DNA of 64,000 bases from Sphingobacteriales bacterium (lineage in GTDB: Bacteria > Bacteroidota > Bacteroidia > Sphingobacteriales > Sphingobacteriaceae): the NCBI GenBank assembly GCA_028288165.1, contig JAQBOG010000009.1, forward strand, positions 84,110 to 148,109. Reading direction: 5' to 3'. Shown piece by piece: positions 9,552-18,516 of this stretch (position 1 is its first letter; each line of letters opens with the position of its first letter). The notes beneath the pieces are model-generated. The model ran no database searches. It saw nothing but the letters and a program-made list of their open reading frames with translations, and was not told the DNA's origin. The position numbers and the translations under genes are program-made.

Positions 9552-10124
9552 GTGGATAAAGCAAGTTTAAGAACCGAATACTTAAATAAGCGTAAAAGCT
9601 TGTCGAGATCACAGTATTGGATACTGAGTGATCAAATACTTGATCAGGTTAAAACGATAGACTGGAATCAGTTTAAAACCGTGCATATATTTCTGCCTAT
9701 CAGTAAATACAACGAAATAGATACGTTTTCTGTAATGAACTATTTTACAGATCAGCACCCCAAATTACAGGTAATATTGCCACGCACCAATTTCAAAACA
9801 CTTGAAATGGAACATGTTCTTTTTGATCCGCTTTTAACCATTTTGGGAAGAAATAAGTTTGATATACCTGAACCCATTTATGGCAGGTTAATTACAGCTG
9901 ACAAGATTGACGCGGTGATAACTCCGCTTCTTGCTTTTGATAAAAAGGGCAGTAGGGTAGGATATGGAAAAGGATTCTATGATCGATTTTTATCGAACTG
10001 CCGAGCGGATGTTCAGAAGATTGGCTTATCGTTTTTTGATCCTGTAGAAGAGGTTTCGGATGTAAATGAATTGGACATCGCTTTAAATCAATGTATCTCT
10101 CCGGGAAAGGTCTGGAAGTTCTAG
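9552..10124 (+). CDS. 5-formyltetrahydrofolate cyclo-ligase
   Basis: Converts 5-formyl-THF to 5,10-methenyl-THF with ATP, returning a storage folate to the one-carbon pool. The C-terminal signature is clear: GSRVGYGKGFYDRFLS, with IDAVITPLLAFD before it, and the N-terminal basic KASLRTEYLNKRKSLS helix is typical. About 190 residues, usual length. No ATG lies near the conserved start; GTG at 9552 gives MDKASLR, while TTG at 9537 would add five residues. I prefer the GTG. The two stop-proximal genes converge here with exonuclease III. Confidence 0.9.
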   Translation: MDKASLRTEYLNKRKSLSRSQYWILSDQILDQVKTIDWNQFKTVHIFLPISKYNEIDTFSVMNYFTDQHPKLQVILPRTNFKTLEMEHVLFDPLLTILGRNKFDIPEPIYGRLITADKIDAVITPLLAFDKKGSRVGYGKGFYDRFLSNCRADVQKIGLSFFDPVEEVSDVNELDIALNQCISPGKVWKF

Positions 10125-10138
10125 CTGGTATTTGACGA

Positions 10139-10906
10139 CTAAAAAGCCAATTCTAGTAATACAGGGCAATGGTCAGAATGTTTTGCGTCGCATAAAATGG
10201 CCGATCTTTTCAAATTGTCACGAAGTTGTTCAGTAACCATATTATAATCAATCCGCCAACCCAAATTCTTGTTTCTGGCTCCTGCTCTAAAACTCCACCA
10301 GGTATAATTGTGAGGTTCGTCGTTAAAATGGCGAAATGAATCTATAAATCCGGTATTCAGAAAGTTTTCCATCCATTCACGTTCTGCAGGTAAAAATCCA
10401 GATGAGTTAGCGTTTGATTTTGGGTTATGGATGTCAATTGATTTATGGCAAATATTATAATCCCCAGATACAACTAACTTCGGGTAATCTATCGTTAGTT
10501 TATTCATATAGCTTTGAAAATCATCCAAAAATCGGAATTTAAAATCTTGCCTGTGTTCGCCACTTGAGCCAGAAGGGAAATAGGTACTCATTACCGAAAA
10601 ATTTTCAAAGTCCGCCCGAATTACTCTTCCTTCCCGGTCATATTCTTCAATACCGCAGCCATATTCTACATGCTTAGGAGTATGCTTCGTGAATATCGCT
10701 GTACCACTATAGCCTTTTTTTTCAGCCGGGTACCAATAATGTTGATAGCCCATTTGTTCTAATATTAACAAATCTACAATCACATCTGGCGTCGCTTTTA
10801 TTTCCTGCAAACAAATTACATCTGCATCAGTTGCCTTAAGCCACGCTAACCAATTTTTGCTAAAAGCAGACCGAATTCCGTTTACATTGTAAGTAATTAC
10901 CTTCAT
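10139..10906 (-). CDS. xth: Exodeoxyribonuclease III / AP endonuclease
   Basis: Mg-dependent exonuclease III family enzyme that cuts DNA 5' to abasic sites in base excision repair. Of its 255 residues the diagnostic motifs are TYNVNGIRSA at the start, the metal ligand in LQEIKA, YPAEKKGYSGTAIFTK, the catalytic core VVSGDYNICH, RIDYNMV, and the catalytic SDHCPVLLEL at the C-terminus. Full length. It converges with the folate cyclo-ligase gene, 14 bases apart, and is separated from the cyclophilin gene by about 110 bases with weak dispersed-repeat sequence. Confidence 0.96.
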   Translation of the reverse strand: MKVITYNVNGIRSAFSKNWLAWLKATDADVICLQEIKATPDVIVDLLILEQMGYQHYWYPAEKKGYSGTAIFTKHTPKHVEYGCGIEEYDREGRVIRADFENFSVMSTYFPSGSSGEHRQDFKFRFLDDFQSYMNKLTIDYPKLVVSGDYNICHKSIDIHNPKSNANSSGFLPAEREWMENFLNTGFIDSFRHFNDEPHNYTWWSFRAGARNKNLGWRIDYNMVTEQLRDNLKRSAILCDAKHSDHCPVLLELAF

Positions 10907-11015
10907 TGGGTATATAGTATTAAGTATTTAGTATCAAGATAAGCTTGCTAGAAGTGGACTGATCATAGCTCAACAGTATTTAAGAGTTAATTTTCTAGAA
11001 GATGATAGCTCAGAG

Positions 11016-11720
11016 CTAAAGCTTATTGCCCTTCAAATTAAACTCTTTCTCGATTTTTTTCGCTTGCCTTTTTTTAAGCAAGCTAATTTCCATCTTTACA
11101 TCCTCAACGGGGCGATTTGCTTTTGCAGTGGGCACATTAGCAATGGAATCTACCATCTCAATCCCCTTGACTACTTCGCCATAAACGGTATAGTTCTGAT
11201 CTAAATGCGGAGTTCCTCCAATTTTCTTATACACTTCTCGCTGAGTGGGATTTATTTTTCGCCCTTGTAGTCTACCAGCTTCCAATAGATCAAGCTCAGC
11301 ATCCGTCCATTTTTTACCCTGCACTAAGTAGAATTGTGCGGCGCTTGATGACTTTTTCGGATTATCATCTCTGGCTGCGGCTAAAATTCCCTTCTTATGA
11401 AATAAGCTATCACGAAATTCCGCATCAACGGTATACCCTAAATCGCCTTCTCCCAAAGCTTGCCCTGGTTTTGCCGTTTTTGAATCCGGATCACCCCCTT
11501 GAATCATAAAATCCTTAATCACCCTGTGAAATAATGTACCGTTGTAAAAGTTTTGCTTCACAAGTTCAATAAAGTTGTCACGATGCTTCGGCGTTTGATT
11601 GTACAGCATAATGATGCATTCACCCTTGCTAGTTTTAAGCTTAACGAATGAGTGCTTCGGCTTTGCTGCAAATGCATTTAAGCTAATAAATGCGATTATT
11701 AAGAATGCGAAGTATTTCAT
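11016..11720 (-). CDS. Exported cyclophilin-type peptidylprolyl isomerase
   Basis: Cyclophilin that isomerises proline bonds, here exported: the N-terminus (MKYFAFLIIAFISLNAFA, about residues 1-18) is a signal peptide cut before AKPKH. The domain shows the active-site block FHRVIKDFMIQGGDP and later SAAQFYLVQG and YGEVVKGIEMVDSI. Between these is an inserted segment of about 35 residues (KKWTDAELDLLEAG to REVYKKIGG), commonly present in periplasmic cyclophilins of this phylum. 234 residues. Probably a periplasmic folding helper. Confidence 0.93.
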   Translation of the reverse strand: MKYFAFLIIAFISLNAFAAKPKHSFVKLKTSKGECIIMLYNQTPKHRDNFIELVKQNFYNGTLFHRVIKDFMIQGGDPDSKTAKPGQALGEGDLGYTVDAEFRDSLFHKKGILAAARDDNPKKSSSAAQFYLVQGKKWTDAELDLLEAGRLQGRKINPTQREVYKKIGGTPHLDQNYTVYGEVVKGIEMVDSIANVPTAKANRPVEDVKMEISLLKKRQAKKIEKEFNLKGNKL

Positions 11721-11773
11721 GATTGTTGCAGTATTAAAATTGGTGGGAAGGTACCACAGGTATAATGTACAAA

Positions 11774-11812
11774 GATGCTAGATGCTCATAGCTCACGGCT
11801 GACAGCTAAAAA
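11774..11812. repeat. Short dispersed repeat (R2, GCTCATAGCTCACGGCTGA type)
   Basis: A run of AGCT-containing blocks (GCTAGATGCTCATAGCTC, ACGGCTGACAGCTA) fills the gap between two minus-strand genes. The same block vocabulary recurs at 16084-16240, 19560-19645 and 62878-62925, which marks it as a dispersed intergenic family and not a gene-specific signal. Confidence 0.6.
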
Positions 11813-12151
11813 CTATAAATTATCAAAATAAGTAACCATTAATGATTTGATCACCATTTCTTGTTCTAGCATAGTATAGGGTGGAATGGATTTTACGAGC
11901 TTCCAATGTGGCCAACCATCTTGATCTAAACCTTCCAGTTCATAAAATCCCAGCTCAGAAAACAGACGGCAATTGGCAATGTGCATCAACTCTTCCTTTT
12001 GCCGCTTGCTAAATTTCATTGGCCCTTTACCTAGTTCTTGAACGCCAATTAAAAAAAGCATCACTTTTAAATCAGGTTTATCAGAGTCGAATTCGCGGGC
12101 TATACGTTCTTGTAGGGCAGTCCATTTTAAATTGATTTCAGCTGGGCTCAT
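11813..12151 (-). CDS. Conserved hypothetical protein, 112 aa
   Basis: A 112-residue soluble, mixed alpha protein with no recognisable catalytic motif. Visible features are an N-terminal helix (MSPAEINLKWTALQERI), a hydrophobic core segment VMLFLIGVQELG, a basic helix KFSKRQKEELMHIA, and the aromatic stretch DQDGWPHWKLVKSIP. Base composition and codon use fit its neighbours and it runs with them on the minus strand. I recall similar short proteins in Bacteroidota genomes, but no function can be assigned. Confidence 0.75.
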   Translation of the reverse strand: MSPAEINLKWTALQERIAREFDSDKPDLKVMLFLIGVQELGKGPMKFSKRQKEELMHIANCRLFSELGFYELEGLDQDGWPHWKLVKSIPPYTMLEQEMVIKSLMVTYFDNL

Positions 12152-12235
12152 ATAGGAACAAATATAAGTGCGAAATCTGGCAGGATGTTTAATATGGAAA
12201 CTTTTTACAAAAGGATGCTTGATGGAAGCTGTTTT

Positions 12236-13114
12236 TTACTTCAGAATATCTCGAACCAGCGACCATAAGGTTTGTTTAACTTTCCCGAAGCTCTCATTAC
12301 TGAAATACGTTTTATTATTTTTGTCGAAGCACACAGCTTCAACCTGGCTAGTTTCCGTTATATTTCCGAGGCTAAACTTTTGAACTTTCCCTTTAAAATA
12401 ATTGGTGTTTGTAAAGTTTGTAAATTTCCATAATAAGCGATCTCCAAAACCAAAGTAGCCAACCAGAATTAAACTTTTCGATTTTCTATCTAGTGCAGCA
12501 CCCGTAACCTGCCCTTTCGTTTCCAATTTTTCTACGTAGGAAGCCGTATACTTACCGGCCTTTAAGGGAATGGTAAAATGATTGCTTTCGAGCAGATCTT
12601 TCGTAAAAAGATGAAGAACGGTTCCGTCAGATACCATTGCTTCCGCATTATAATTATATGATTTATCAGACTCCGGATATTTGAAACGAATGATTTCTGA
12701 TAGCATCACTCTGTCTTTGGAGTTTTTCAGAATATCCGCTTTCGCGATTTTGTAAATTTGTTTCTCTTTCCGTTCATGATTATTGTCGCCAATATCGGCG
12801 ATGTAAACAAACTTCTCATCAGCGGTAATCTCTTCCCAATCTTTATTTTCGGCGTTGCTTATCGTTATTTGTTGCGTTATTTTACCATCGGTAGGATCAA
12901 TTCGATACAGAATATTTGCGCCCCCACTGTCATTGATTGTCCAAAAAGAATTGTCGAAATAAATCAAGCCAGACGTCTCATGAACGCCATTGTCCAATGA
13001 AGTTACCTGGCTTGCTTTAAGAAATGGAAGCTTGTTTTGCGCTTTAAGTTCCACAAAACAAATAAGGGCTAATAGTATGCTAAATGAAATATAAATTTTC
13101 CGGGCTGGATGCAT
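12236..13114 (-). CDS. Exported beta-propeller-like protein
   Basis: Secreted 292-residue protein: a signal peptide (YISFSILLALICFVELKAQ, ending near residue 26) is followed by repeated beta segments such as ETSGLIYFDNSFWTINDSGG, ILYRIDPTDGKITQQITI, DWEEITADEKFVYIADIGDN and ALDRKSKSLILVGYFG. This pattern resembles SdiA-regulated or SMP-30-like propellers. No catalytic residues can be named, so a binding or lactonase-like role is only a guess. Full length, single gene on the minus strand between the 112-aa protein and a methyltransferase. Confidence 0.72.
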   Translation of the reverse strand: MHPARKIYISFSILLALICFVELKAQNKLPFLKASQVTSLDNGVHETSGLIYFDNSFWTINDSGGANILYRIDPTDGKITQQITISNAENKDWEEITADEKFVYIADIGDNNHERKEKQIYKIAKADILKNSKDRVMLSEIIRFKYPESDKSYNYNAEAMVSDGTVLHLFTKDLLESNHFTIPLKAGKYTASYVEKLETKGQVTGAALDRKSKSLILVGYFGFGDRLLWKFTNFTNTNYFKGKVQKFSLGNITETSQVEAVCFDKNNKTYFSNESFGKVKQTLWSLVRDILK

Positions 13115-13156
13115 GTAAATTTCGAGTAATACGTCATGGTGTTGCGATGCGTTTAA

Positions 13157-13909
13157 TTAACTGCCTAAAGGTTTAACCTTCCCAACACGAAGATAAAGAG
13201 GAAAACGAATATCTATGGTGTCTTTTCCGCTCCAGGCGTTTTCAAGTTCTTGAACGTATATATCTACCGGATTAGTATCATTTTTTTGAATATAGTACTG
13301 TACTGCAGACCAGCTGGACAAATATCCCAACATTTCCGGTAAAGTCCACGAAACAGATATGGAGAATTCGGGTGTTTTAATCTCTTCAAAGGGGAATGGA
13401 ACGGTTCTATAATGTTCATCAATATATCGCCTTGCAGGATCCCAATATTGCGCACCCAACGTTTCAGAATATAAGCGATGAATAATGGCGTCTATCTCTG
13501 GGTTAATTTCCATCAAGCTATAACACCAGATGGCAATGATGGCATCATTTGTACTTACTCGCTGTACTTCGCCATAAAATGCTTCAATATCAAACCAATG
13601 TAAAGCTTGGGCAACCGTTATTAAATTGACAAAGTTTGATTCTATAGGGGTATGTTCCGCTGGCGAAATGTGATATTCTATATTGGGTTTAGTAATGGCG
13701 TGATGAATTTGTTTTCGGCTTAAGTCAGTTGCTTCCACATGTTCGAAATGATTAGATAGTACACTTGCTACTTGCCCGTTACCACAGCCACAATCCCAGG
13801 CAACCTTTTTATCTGATACCAAAGGCATTAAAAAATCATACAAGGCTTGCGGATATACTGGTCTAAATTGAGCGTATGTAGCGGCGTGTGAAGAAAAATA
13901 ATCTTTCAT
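13157..13909 (-). CDS. Class I SAM-dependent methyltransferase
   Basis: Small-molecule-type methyltransferase of the Methyltransf_11 group, 250 residues. The SAM-binding motif I is WDCGCGNGQVASVL near residues 37-50, an acidic residue follows in VEATDLSRKQI, and the post-motif ITVAQALHWFD is the usual family signature (AxHWFD). The N-terminal FSSHAATYAQFRPVYP is typical of these enzymes. An in-frame ATG at 13936 would add nine unconserved residues, so I start at 13909 (MKDYFSSHA). Substrate not visible. Confidence 0.88.
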   Translation of the reverse strand: MKDYFSSHAATYAQFRPVYPQALYDFLMPLVSDKKVAWDCGCGNGQVASVLSNHFEHVEATDLSRKQIHHAITKPNIEYHISPAEHTPIESNFVNLITVAQALHWFDIEAFYGEVQRVSTNDAIIAIWCYSLMEINPEIDAIIHRLYSETLGAQYWDPARRYIDEHYRTVPFPFEEIKTPEFSISVSWTLPEMLGYLSSWSAVQYYIQKNDTNPVDIYVQELENAWSGKDTIDIRFPLYLRVGKVKPLGS

Positions 13910-14061
13910 AGTGATCTGTTCAATTTTTAGCCCCATTTTTTGTAAATGAAGGGTCTTAAAAGCATAAAATACAAAAATATTTTTCTCTAATATTTGTAAA
14001 TGATAATTAATTCAGTTCAGACTTATTGTATCTAGTTTTATAACTTCAATAAAAAAAGAAT

Positions 14062-14379
14062 ATGATTTTAGAGGTAGCAATGTTACACATAAAGCCAGGG
14101 GAAGAAATCAATTTTGAAACCGATTTTGCCATTGCTGGTCAATACATTAGTGGGATGAAAGGCTATGCTGGTCATAGTTTAAACAAATGTATAGAACAAA
14201 CTAACAAGTACATGCTGTTAGTCAATTGGGAAAACTTAGCAGATCACACCGTAGGCTTTCGTGAATCTGATCACTATAAAGATTGGAAAAGACTACTGCA
14301 TCATTATTACCACCCGTTCCCAACGGTTGAACATTATGAGTGCATCATGGAGAATAAAATCAGCGATTCATCTGACTAA
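14062..14379 (+). CDS. Antibiotic biosynthesis monooxygenase (ABM) domain protein
   Basis: A 105-residue ferredoxin-like alpha/beta protein of the ABM family: N-terminal strand MILEVAMLHIKPGEE, helix with DFAIAGQYISGMKGY, strand KYMLLVNWENLADHT, and a helix FRESDHYKDWKRLLHHYY ending in PFPTVEHYE. Members act as small monooxygenases, haem-degrading enzymes or unknown dimeric proteins. Relatives of this size are often general oxidative-stress or quinone-related proteins, but the substrate is not decidable. Single gene followed by an R1 repeat. Confidence 0.85.
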   Translation: MILEVAMLHIKPGEEINFETDFAIAGQYISGMKGYAGHSLNKCIEQTNKYMLLVNWENLADHTVGFRESDHYKDWKRLLHHYYHPFPTVEHYECIMENKISDSSD

Positions 14380-14410
14380 CCTAATTTCGATTGTAAGATG
14401 TATTGAAATA

Positions 14411-14525
14411 GTTTGGGCGTTCGGGCAGGCTTTACGTTACAATCTTTTAGCCCCTATTATCCTGAGCCTGTGGAAGGGGGCAAAAAGGATTTTCACTCCA
14501 ATCCTTAACGCAAAACCTAGCAAAC
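14411..14525 (-). repeat. R1 dispersed element, copy A (reverse orientation)
   Basis: Matches the R1 family read on the minus strand: GCTAGGTTTTGCGTTAAGG at one end and CCTGCCCGAACGCCC at the other. The central hairpin is enlarged: TTTTTGCCCC pairs with GGGGCTAAAAG, and its loop holds a CCTGAGCCTGTGGAAGGG block. It sits between two convergent gene ends (14379 and 14658). Confidence 0.8.
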
Positions 14526-14657
14526 TTCATAAAAACAATTATAAATGTCTTACGCAGTTTTAATTATGTATTTAAAATCGCAGCTATGTTATGGTTGCAA
14601 CAATCGCAGCTACAGTATTGAATAAAACGGCTAGAGATGAAACGAGTTGGAAGTATC

Positions 14658-15563
14658 CTAATTGGCTCCCAGTATAATCGGGTTATTTTTACTGCTTCCC
14701 ATCATGATAACTTTCGTATTTGGCGATAAAGCAATGGCTTTTTGAGCTTGAATGCTTTCATATTGAAGTTGCTTGTCACTCAATCCGGTAGACAAAATTC
14801 GCTGATAATCTGCAATACCTTGGGCTTCTACTCTCTTTCTTTCTGCCTCCTGACGTTCTTTTTGGAGCACAAAAGTCATTTTCTGAGCATCTTGTTCAGC
14901 GTTAATTTTAGATTCAATCGTTTTCTTTACAGATTCTGGCAAAGTGATATTCCGTACCAGCAACTGCTCTAATACTAAACCTCTTTTGGCAAAACTTTCA
15001 TTAATTGTCTTAAATATTTTATCTTGAAACTCTTGTCGTTTGGTAGAGTATAAGGCCACAGCTTCATAGTAAACTGCATTATCACGAATAGCAGTTCGTG
15101 AAATTGGACGAACGATGTTGTCTAAGTAAGATACCCCGATTTGCTTAAGTATCCGTGGAGCCTCTGTAGGCTTTACTTTAAACAAAACCGAAAGATCAAT
15201 AGTAACCTCTAAGCCATCAGCAGATAAAACCCGAATAGCATCATCACCTTCTTTCATTCCCTCATCATGAACTCCCGACATGGTATATGTTTGTGTCTTT
15301 GCATCAAATGTGGTAATATCCACCAAAGGGTTAACGATGTTCATACCGCTGTATAATACATCATTATCCACTTTCCCAAAAAGAGTTTTAACGCCAACTT
15401 CTCCCGCATTTATCACTTTAAACATCGATGAAAATGCTGCAGCTATGATAATTAACAAACCTGCAATACGAATGATATTACCAAACCTGGCTCCTGGAGT
15501 ATTTTGCTTAGAAATCAAAAAGCCAACAACCATTACTACTAAGCCTACTATAATGAAAAACAT
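14658..15563 (-). CDS. Prohibitin/SPFH-domain membrane protein
   Basis: SPFH (stomatin/prohibitin/flotillin/HflK) family scaffold, 301 residues. Two hydrophobic segments lie near residues 1-18 and 33-47, followed by the SPFH start INAGEVGVKTLFGKVDNDVLYSG, the strand-rich domain to about residue 190, and a charged coiled coil (EQDAQKMTFVLQKERQEAERKRVEAQGIA), ending in NPIILGAN. The bacterial prohibitin group often associates with FtsH protease in other organisms; that link is inference here. A second SPFH gene lies 3 kb away at 18517 and belongs to a different subgroup. Confidence 0.9.
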   Translation of the reverse strand: MFFIIVGLVVMVVGFLISKQNTPGARFGNIIRIAGLLIIIAAAFSSMFKVINAGEVGVKTLFGKVDNDVLYSGMNIVNPLVDITTFDAKTQTYTMSGVHDEGMKEGDDAIRVLSADGLEVTIDLSVLFKVKPTEAPRILKQIGVSYLDNIVRPISRTAIRDNAVYYEAVALYSTKRQEFQDKIFKTINESFAKRGLVLEQLLVRNITLPESVKKTIESKINAEQDAQKMTFVLQKERQEAERKRVEAQGIADYQRILSTGLSDKQLQYESIQAQKAIALSPNTKVIMMGSSKNNPIILGAN

Positions 15564-15630
15564 ATGATTAATTTTTATATAAATATAACCTATTGGACGG
15601 GTAATTCTAGATCAATTAAGCCAGTAAAAC

Positions 15631-16080
15631 TTAGTTTCTAAGTATTAAAAACACTCCTGAAATCACTAAAATGGCACCTGCAAAACGAGCTAGGCTAAAG
15701 CTATGTTGGGTGAAGCCGAGATAACCAAAATGATCTAGAAATAAAGCAAATAGAACCTGCCCGGCGATGATTAGGCATGCCGTATTTGCAGCACCAATAC
15801 GCGGGGCAAAAATTACGACGCCAGTAACGAAGAAAGCACCAATTAAGCCGCCAGTCCACCTGTGCCATTCCATGCCCCGTAAATTGTTTAACACGCCTAA
15901 ATTACTACGTTCGAATACCAGGATGTAAAGGAGTAAAGAAAATGTGCCAACCAAGAATGAAACCATGGCCGCAAGCACCGGATTACCCAGCGTAGCTCTA
16001 AGCTGTGAATTAACTCCGGCTTGTGTTGTTAATCCAAAACCTGCAACAAATGCTAGTATGTAGTAAATAAGGTTGTTCAT
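15631..16080 (-). CDS. YdcZ (DUF606) family membrane protein, DMT-like
   Basis: A 149-residue inner-membrane protein with about five transmembrane helices, starting at residues 4-24 (YYILAFVAGFGLTTQAGVNSQLR). It has the DUF606 hallmarks: polar GVNSQLR after helix 1, GGLIGAFFVTGVVIFAPRIG in the middle, and a final ARFAGAILVISGVFLILR helix. Members are half-length relatives of the drug/metabolite transporter superfamily and likely work as dimers or pairs; here a single copy is present. Transport substrate unknown. Confidence 0.85.
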   Translation of the reverse strand: MNNLIYYILAFVAGFGLTTQAGVNSQLRATLGNPVLAAMVSFLVGTFSLLLYILVFERSNLGVLNNLRGMEWHRWTGGLIGAFFVTGVVIFAPRIGAANTACLIIAGQVLFALFLDHFGYLGFTQHSFSLARFAGAILVISGVFLILRN

Positions 16081-16083
16081 CTT

Positions 16084-16320
16084 TTTTTAGCAGTCAGCCG
16101 TGAGCTATCAGCAGTCAGCGTCGTTCTGATTAATCTTTTCCCAAAAATTGACGTTCTCCGGCTCATATCCCAAACTTACAACTTACAACCTATAACTTAC
16201 AACTCATATTAGCGGTCAGCTATGAGCTATCAGAAATCAGCCTTCTGACTAAATCTTTAGGGTTAATTGACCTTCCTTAGCTCATATCCCCAAACTTAAA
16301 ACTTACAACTTATCACTAAA
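16084..16320. repeat. Dispersed repeat cluster (R2 + R3) before the M13 peptidase
   Basis: The gap of about 250 bases between the YdcZ gene and the M13 gene is built from two repeat vocabularies: CAGTCAGCCGTGAGCTATCAGCAGTCAGC-like blocks (R2, at about 16088-16120 and 16210-16245) and ACTTACAACTTATAACTTACAACT-like nine-base units (R3, at about 16172-16208 and 16290-16320). The blocks alternate, with a CTCATATC copy between. No gene or RNA is seen. Confidence 0.7.
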
Positions 16321-16329
16321 ACTCAGTAT

Positions 16330-18375
16330 TTACCAAATTTTTACTCGATTTTCTTCTTTAACAAATAACTTGTCGCCTTCTTTCACATTAAATGCTTTAT
16401 AAAAAGCTGGCAGATTTACCACAGTACCGTTTACTCGAAAAACTTCCGGTGAGTGTGGATCTGTAGTAACTCTTAAACGCATGTTTTCATCGCGAGTTTT
16501 GATACGCCATACTTGCGCAAAAGATAAGAAGAACCGTTGTTCAGGTGTATAACCATCAATTTTGTCATTACTTTGACCTTGTTTGGTATTTTTAAATGCT
16601 TGATAGGCGATGGCTAGCCCTCCGATATCTGCAATATTTTCCCCTTGTGTCAAACTGCCATTTACTTTCAAACCATTGAGTACTGTATAGTTATTGTATT
16701 GGTTCACCACTTTATTGGCCTTTTCTTTAAACTTGGTAGCGTCTGCTGGTGTCCACCAATCATTTAAATTCCCGTCCTTATCATATTGGCGACCTTGATC
16801 GTCAAATCCATGTGTCATTTCATGCCCAATTACAGCTCCTATTGCGCCATAATTAACAGCGTCATCGGCATCAAAATCGAAAAATGGAAATTGTAAAATC
16901 CCGGCAGGAAAAACAATTTCGTTAAAGCTCGGATTGTAATATGCGTTCACTGTGGGTGGAGTCATTTGCCATTCAGTTTTGTCAACTGGCTTTCCCAGTT
17001 TTCCGATCATCTCTTTATAGTCGTGCTTGGCTATTGTTTGCAAATTTTTGTAATAACTGCCACGGTCTATACTCACATCATCGTAGTTCTTCCACTTATC
17101 AGGATATCCTATCTTTTTAATGAAGGTTTCAAGCTTTTCAATAGCCCTTTTCTTGGTTTCGGGGCTCATCCAATCTAGTTTCTCAATTCTGGATCTGTAA
17201 ACTAGTTGAAGATTATCCACCAACTTAAGCATTCTTTCTTTTGCTTCCGGCTTAAAGTGTTTTTTCACATAAAGTTGACCTAATAGTTCGCCTAAGCCGT
17301 TATCCAATGTATTTACCATCGATTTCCAACGCTCTCTCGGTTGTTTTTGTCCGTTTAGGGTTTTGCCATAAAAGTTAAAACGTGCATCGCGGAAGCTTTT
17401 GCTCAATGATGCAGACGCATTATCTAAGGCTTTAAATTTCAGCTTGTTTTTCCAAACATCAATAGGTTGAGTCTTTAATAAGGTATTTAAAGCCTTATAA
17501 TATTTCGGCTGCCCAACTAAAACAGTGTCTGTTTTAATAAGAAGATTGTTAAACACAGTCTTTAAGTCGATGTCAGGTACCTGTTTTTGAAAAGCTGCAA
17601 CGCTAAATTTATTATAGTTTTTAATAGGGTCACGTAATTCGACAGGAGTTGAATGAGATTTCGCAATGTCCGTCTCTAATTTAAGGATCTCCGCAGCTTG
17701 TTTTTCCGCCTCAGCTTGCTTTGTTCCTGTAAGTGTAAATAGTTTGGCAATATATTTTAAGTATTCTTTACGGATGTTTACCGTTGCTGAATCACTATTG
17801 AAATAATAATCACGATTAGGTAATCCCAAACCAGCTTGACTAAAATTCACTACATTTTTTGTACTTATTCGATCATCAGGCCCCACATAAATTCCGAATA
17901 GAAAACCGTTACCTTCTTTATATCCCTCACTTATTAAATTGACTAACTCTTTATAATTTTTAACAGCACTAATTTGATCTAAAAGAGGTTTAACAGGTTG
18001 ATAATTGAGTTTCTCAATGGCAAGCGTATCCATTCCGCTAGCATATAAATCACCCACTTTTTGTTCTAAACTCCCATTGCTATTATCTGCTGCGGATATC
18101 TCTGTCAAGATAGTTTTTATGTTCTTTTGATTGTCTTCATATAATGTATAAAAAGATCCCCAGCCAGTTTCAGATGCGGGAATAACTGTCTTTTTCATCC
18201 AAGCGCCGTTGGCATATTGAAAAAAATCATCACCTGGTTTTACAGTAGTATCCATCACTGATTTTTCTAAAAAAACGGTTCGTTTAGGAATGTCGCTATT
18301 TGAACTCGGTTTGTTTTTGCAGGCAGCTGATAATATGATGATGAAGGAAACTCCGACTAAATATTTATATTTCAT
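16330..18375 (-). CDS. M13 family metalloendopeptidase (neprilysin/PepO-like), lipoprotein
   Basis: Zinc endopeptidase of the M13 (neprilysin) family, 681 residues, that cuts oligopeptides. The N-terminus is a lipoprotein signal with lipobox LSAAC (Cys19), so it is probably anchored in the envelope. The catalytic zinc site is HEMTH at residues 518-522 in VIGHEMTHGFDDQG, with the third ligand in ENIADIGGL and the NAYYNPSFNEIVFPAGILQ substrate motif ahead of it. The N-terminal half starts with VKPGDDFFQYANGAWMK. The protein ends NRVKIW in place of the mammalian CxxW ending, as is usual for bacterial members. Confidence 0.95.
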   Translation of the reverse strand: MKYKYLVGVSFIIILSAACKNKPSSNSDIPKRTVFLEKSVMDTTVKPGDDFFQYANGAWMKKTVIPASETGWGSFYTLYEDNQKNIKTILTEISAADNSNGSLEQKVGDLYASGMDTLAIEKLNYQPVKPLLDQISAVKNYKELVNLISEGYKEGNGFLFGIYVGPDDRISTKNVVNFSQAGLGLPNRDYYFNSDSATVNIRKEYLKYIAKLFTLTGTKQAEAEKQAAEILKLETDIAKSHSTPVELRDPIKNYNKFSVAAFQKQVPDIDLKTVFNNLLIKTDTVLVGQPKYYKALNTLLKTQPIDVWKNKLKFKALDNASASLSKSFRDARFNFYGKTLNGQKQPRERWKSMVNTLDNGLGELLGQLYVKKHFKPEAKERMLKLVDNLQLVYRSRIEKLDWMSPETKKRAIEKLETFIKKIGYPDKWKNYDDVSIDRGSYYKNLQTIAKHDYKEMIGKLGKPVDKTEWQMTPPTVNAYYNPSFNEIVFPAGILQFPFFDFDADDAVNYGAIGAVIGHEMTHGFDDQGRQYDKDGNLNDWWTPADATKFKEKANKVVNQYNNYTVLNGLKVNGSLTQGENIADIGGLAIAYQAFKNTKQGQSNDKIDGYTPEQRFFLSFAQVWRIKTRDENMRLRVTTDPHSPEVFRVNGTVVNLPAFYKAFNVKEGDKLFVKEENRVKIW

Positions 18376-18516
18376 ATTGTGTGGGGAAAGGATGGTTCTT
18401 AAAATTAATAATTTTTTAGAATAGAAATATGTTTATCAGCAAAATGCTAGCACATAGTCTAAATAATACTTCTATCTTCATAAATTAAATTAATACTAAC
18501 GCTTAATCTTTTCATT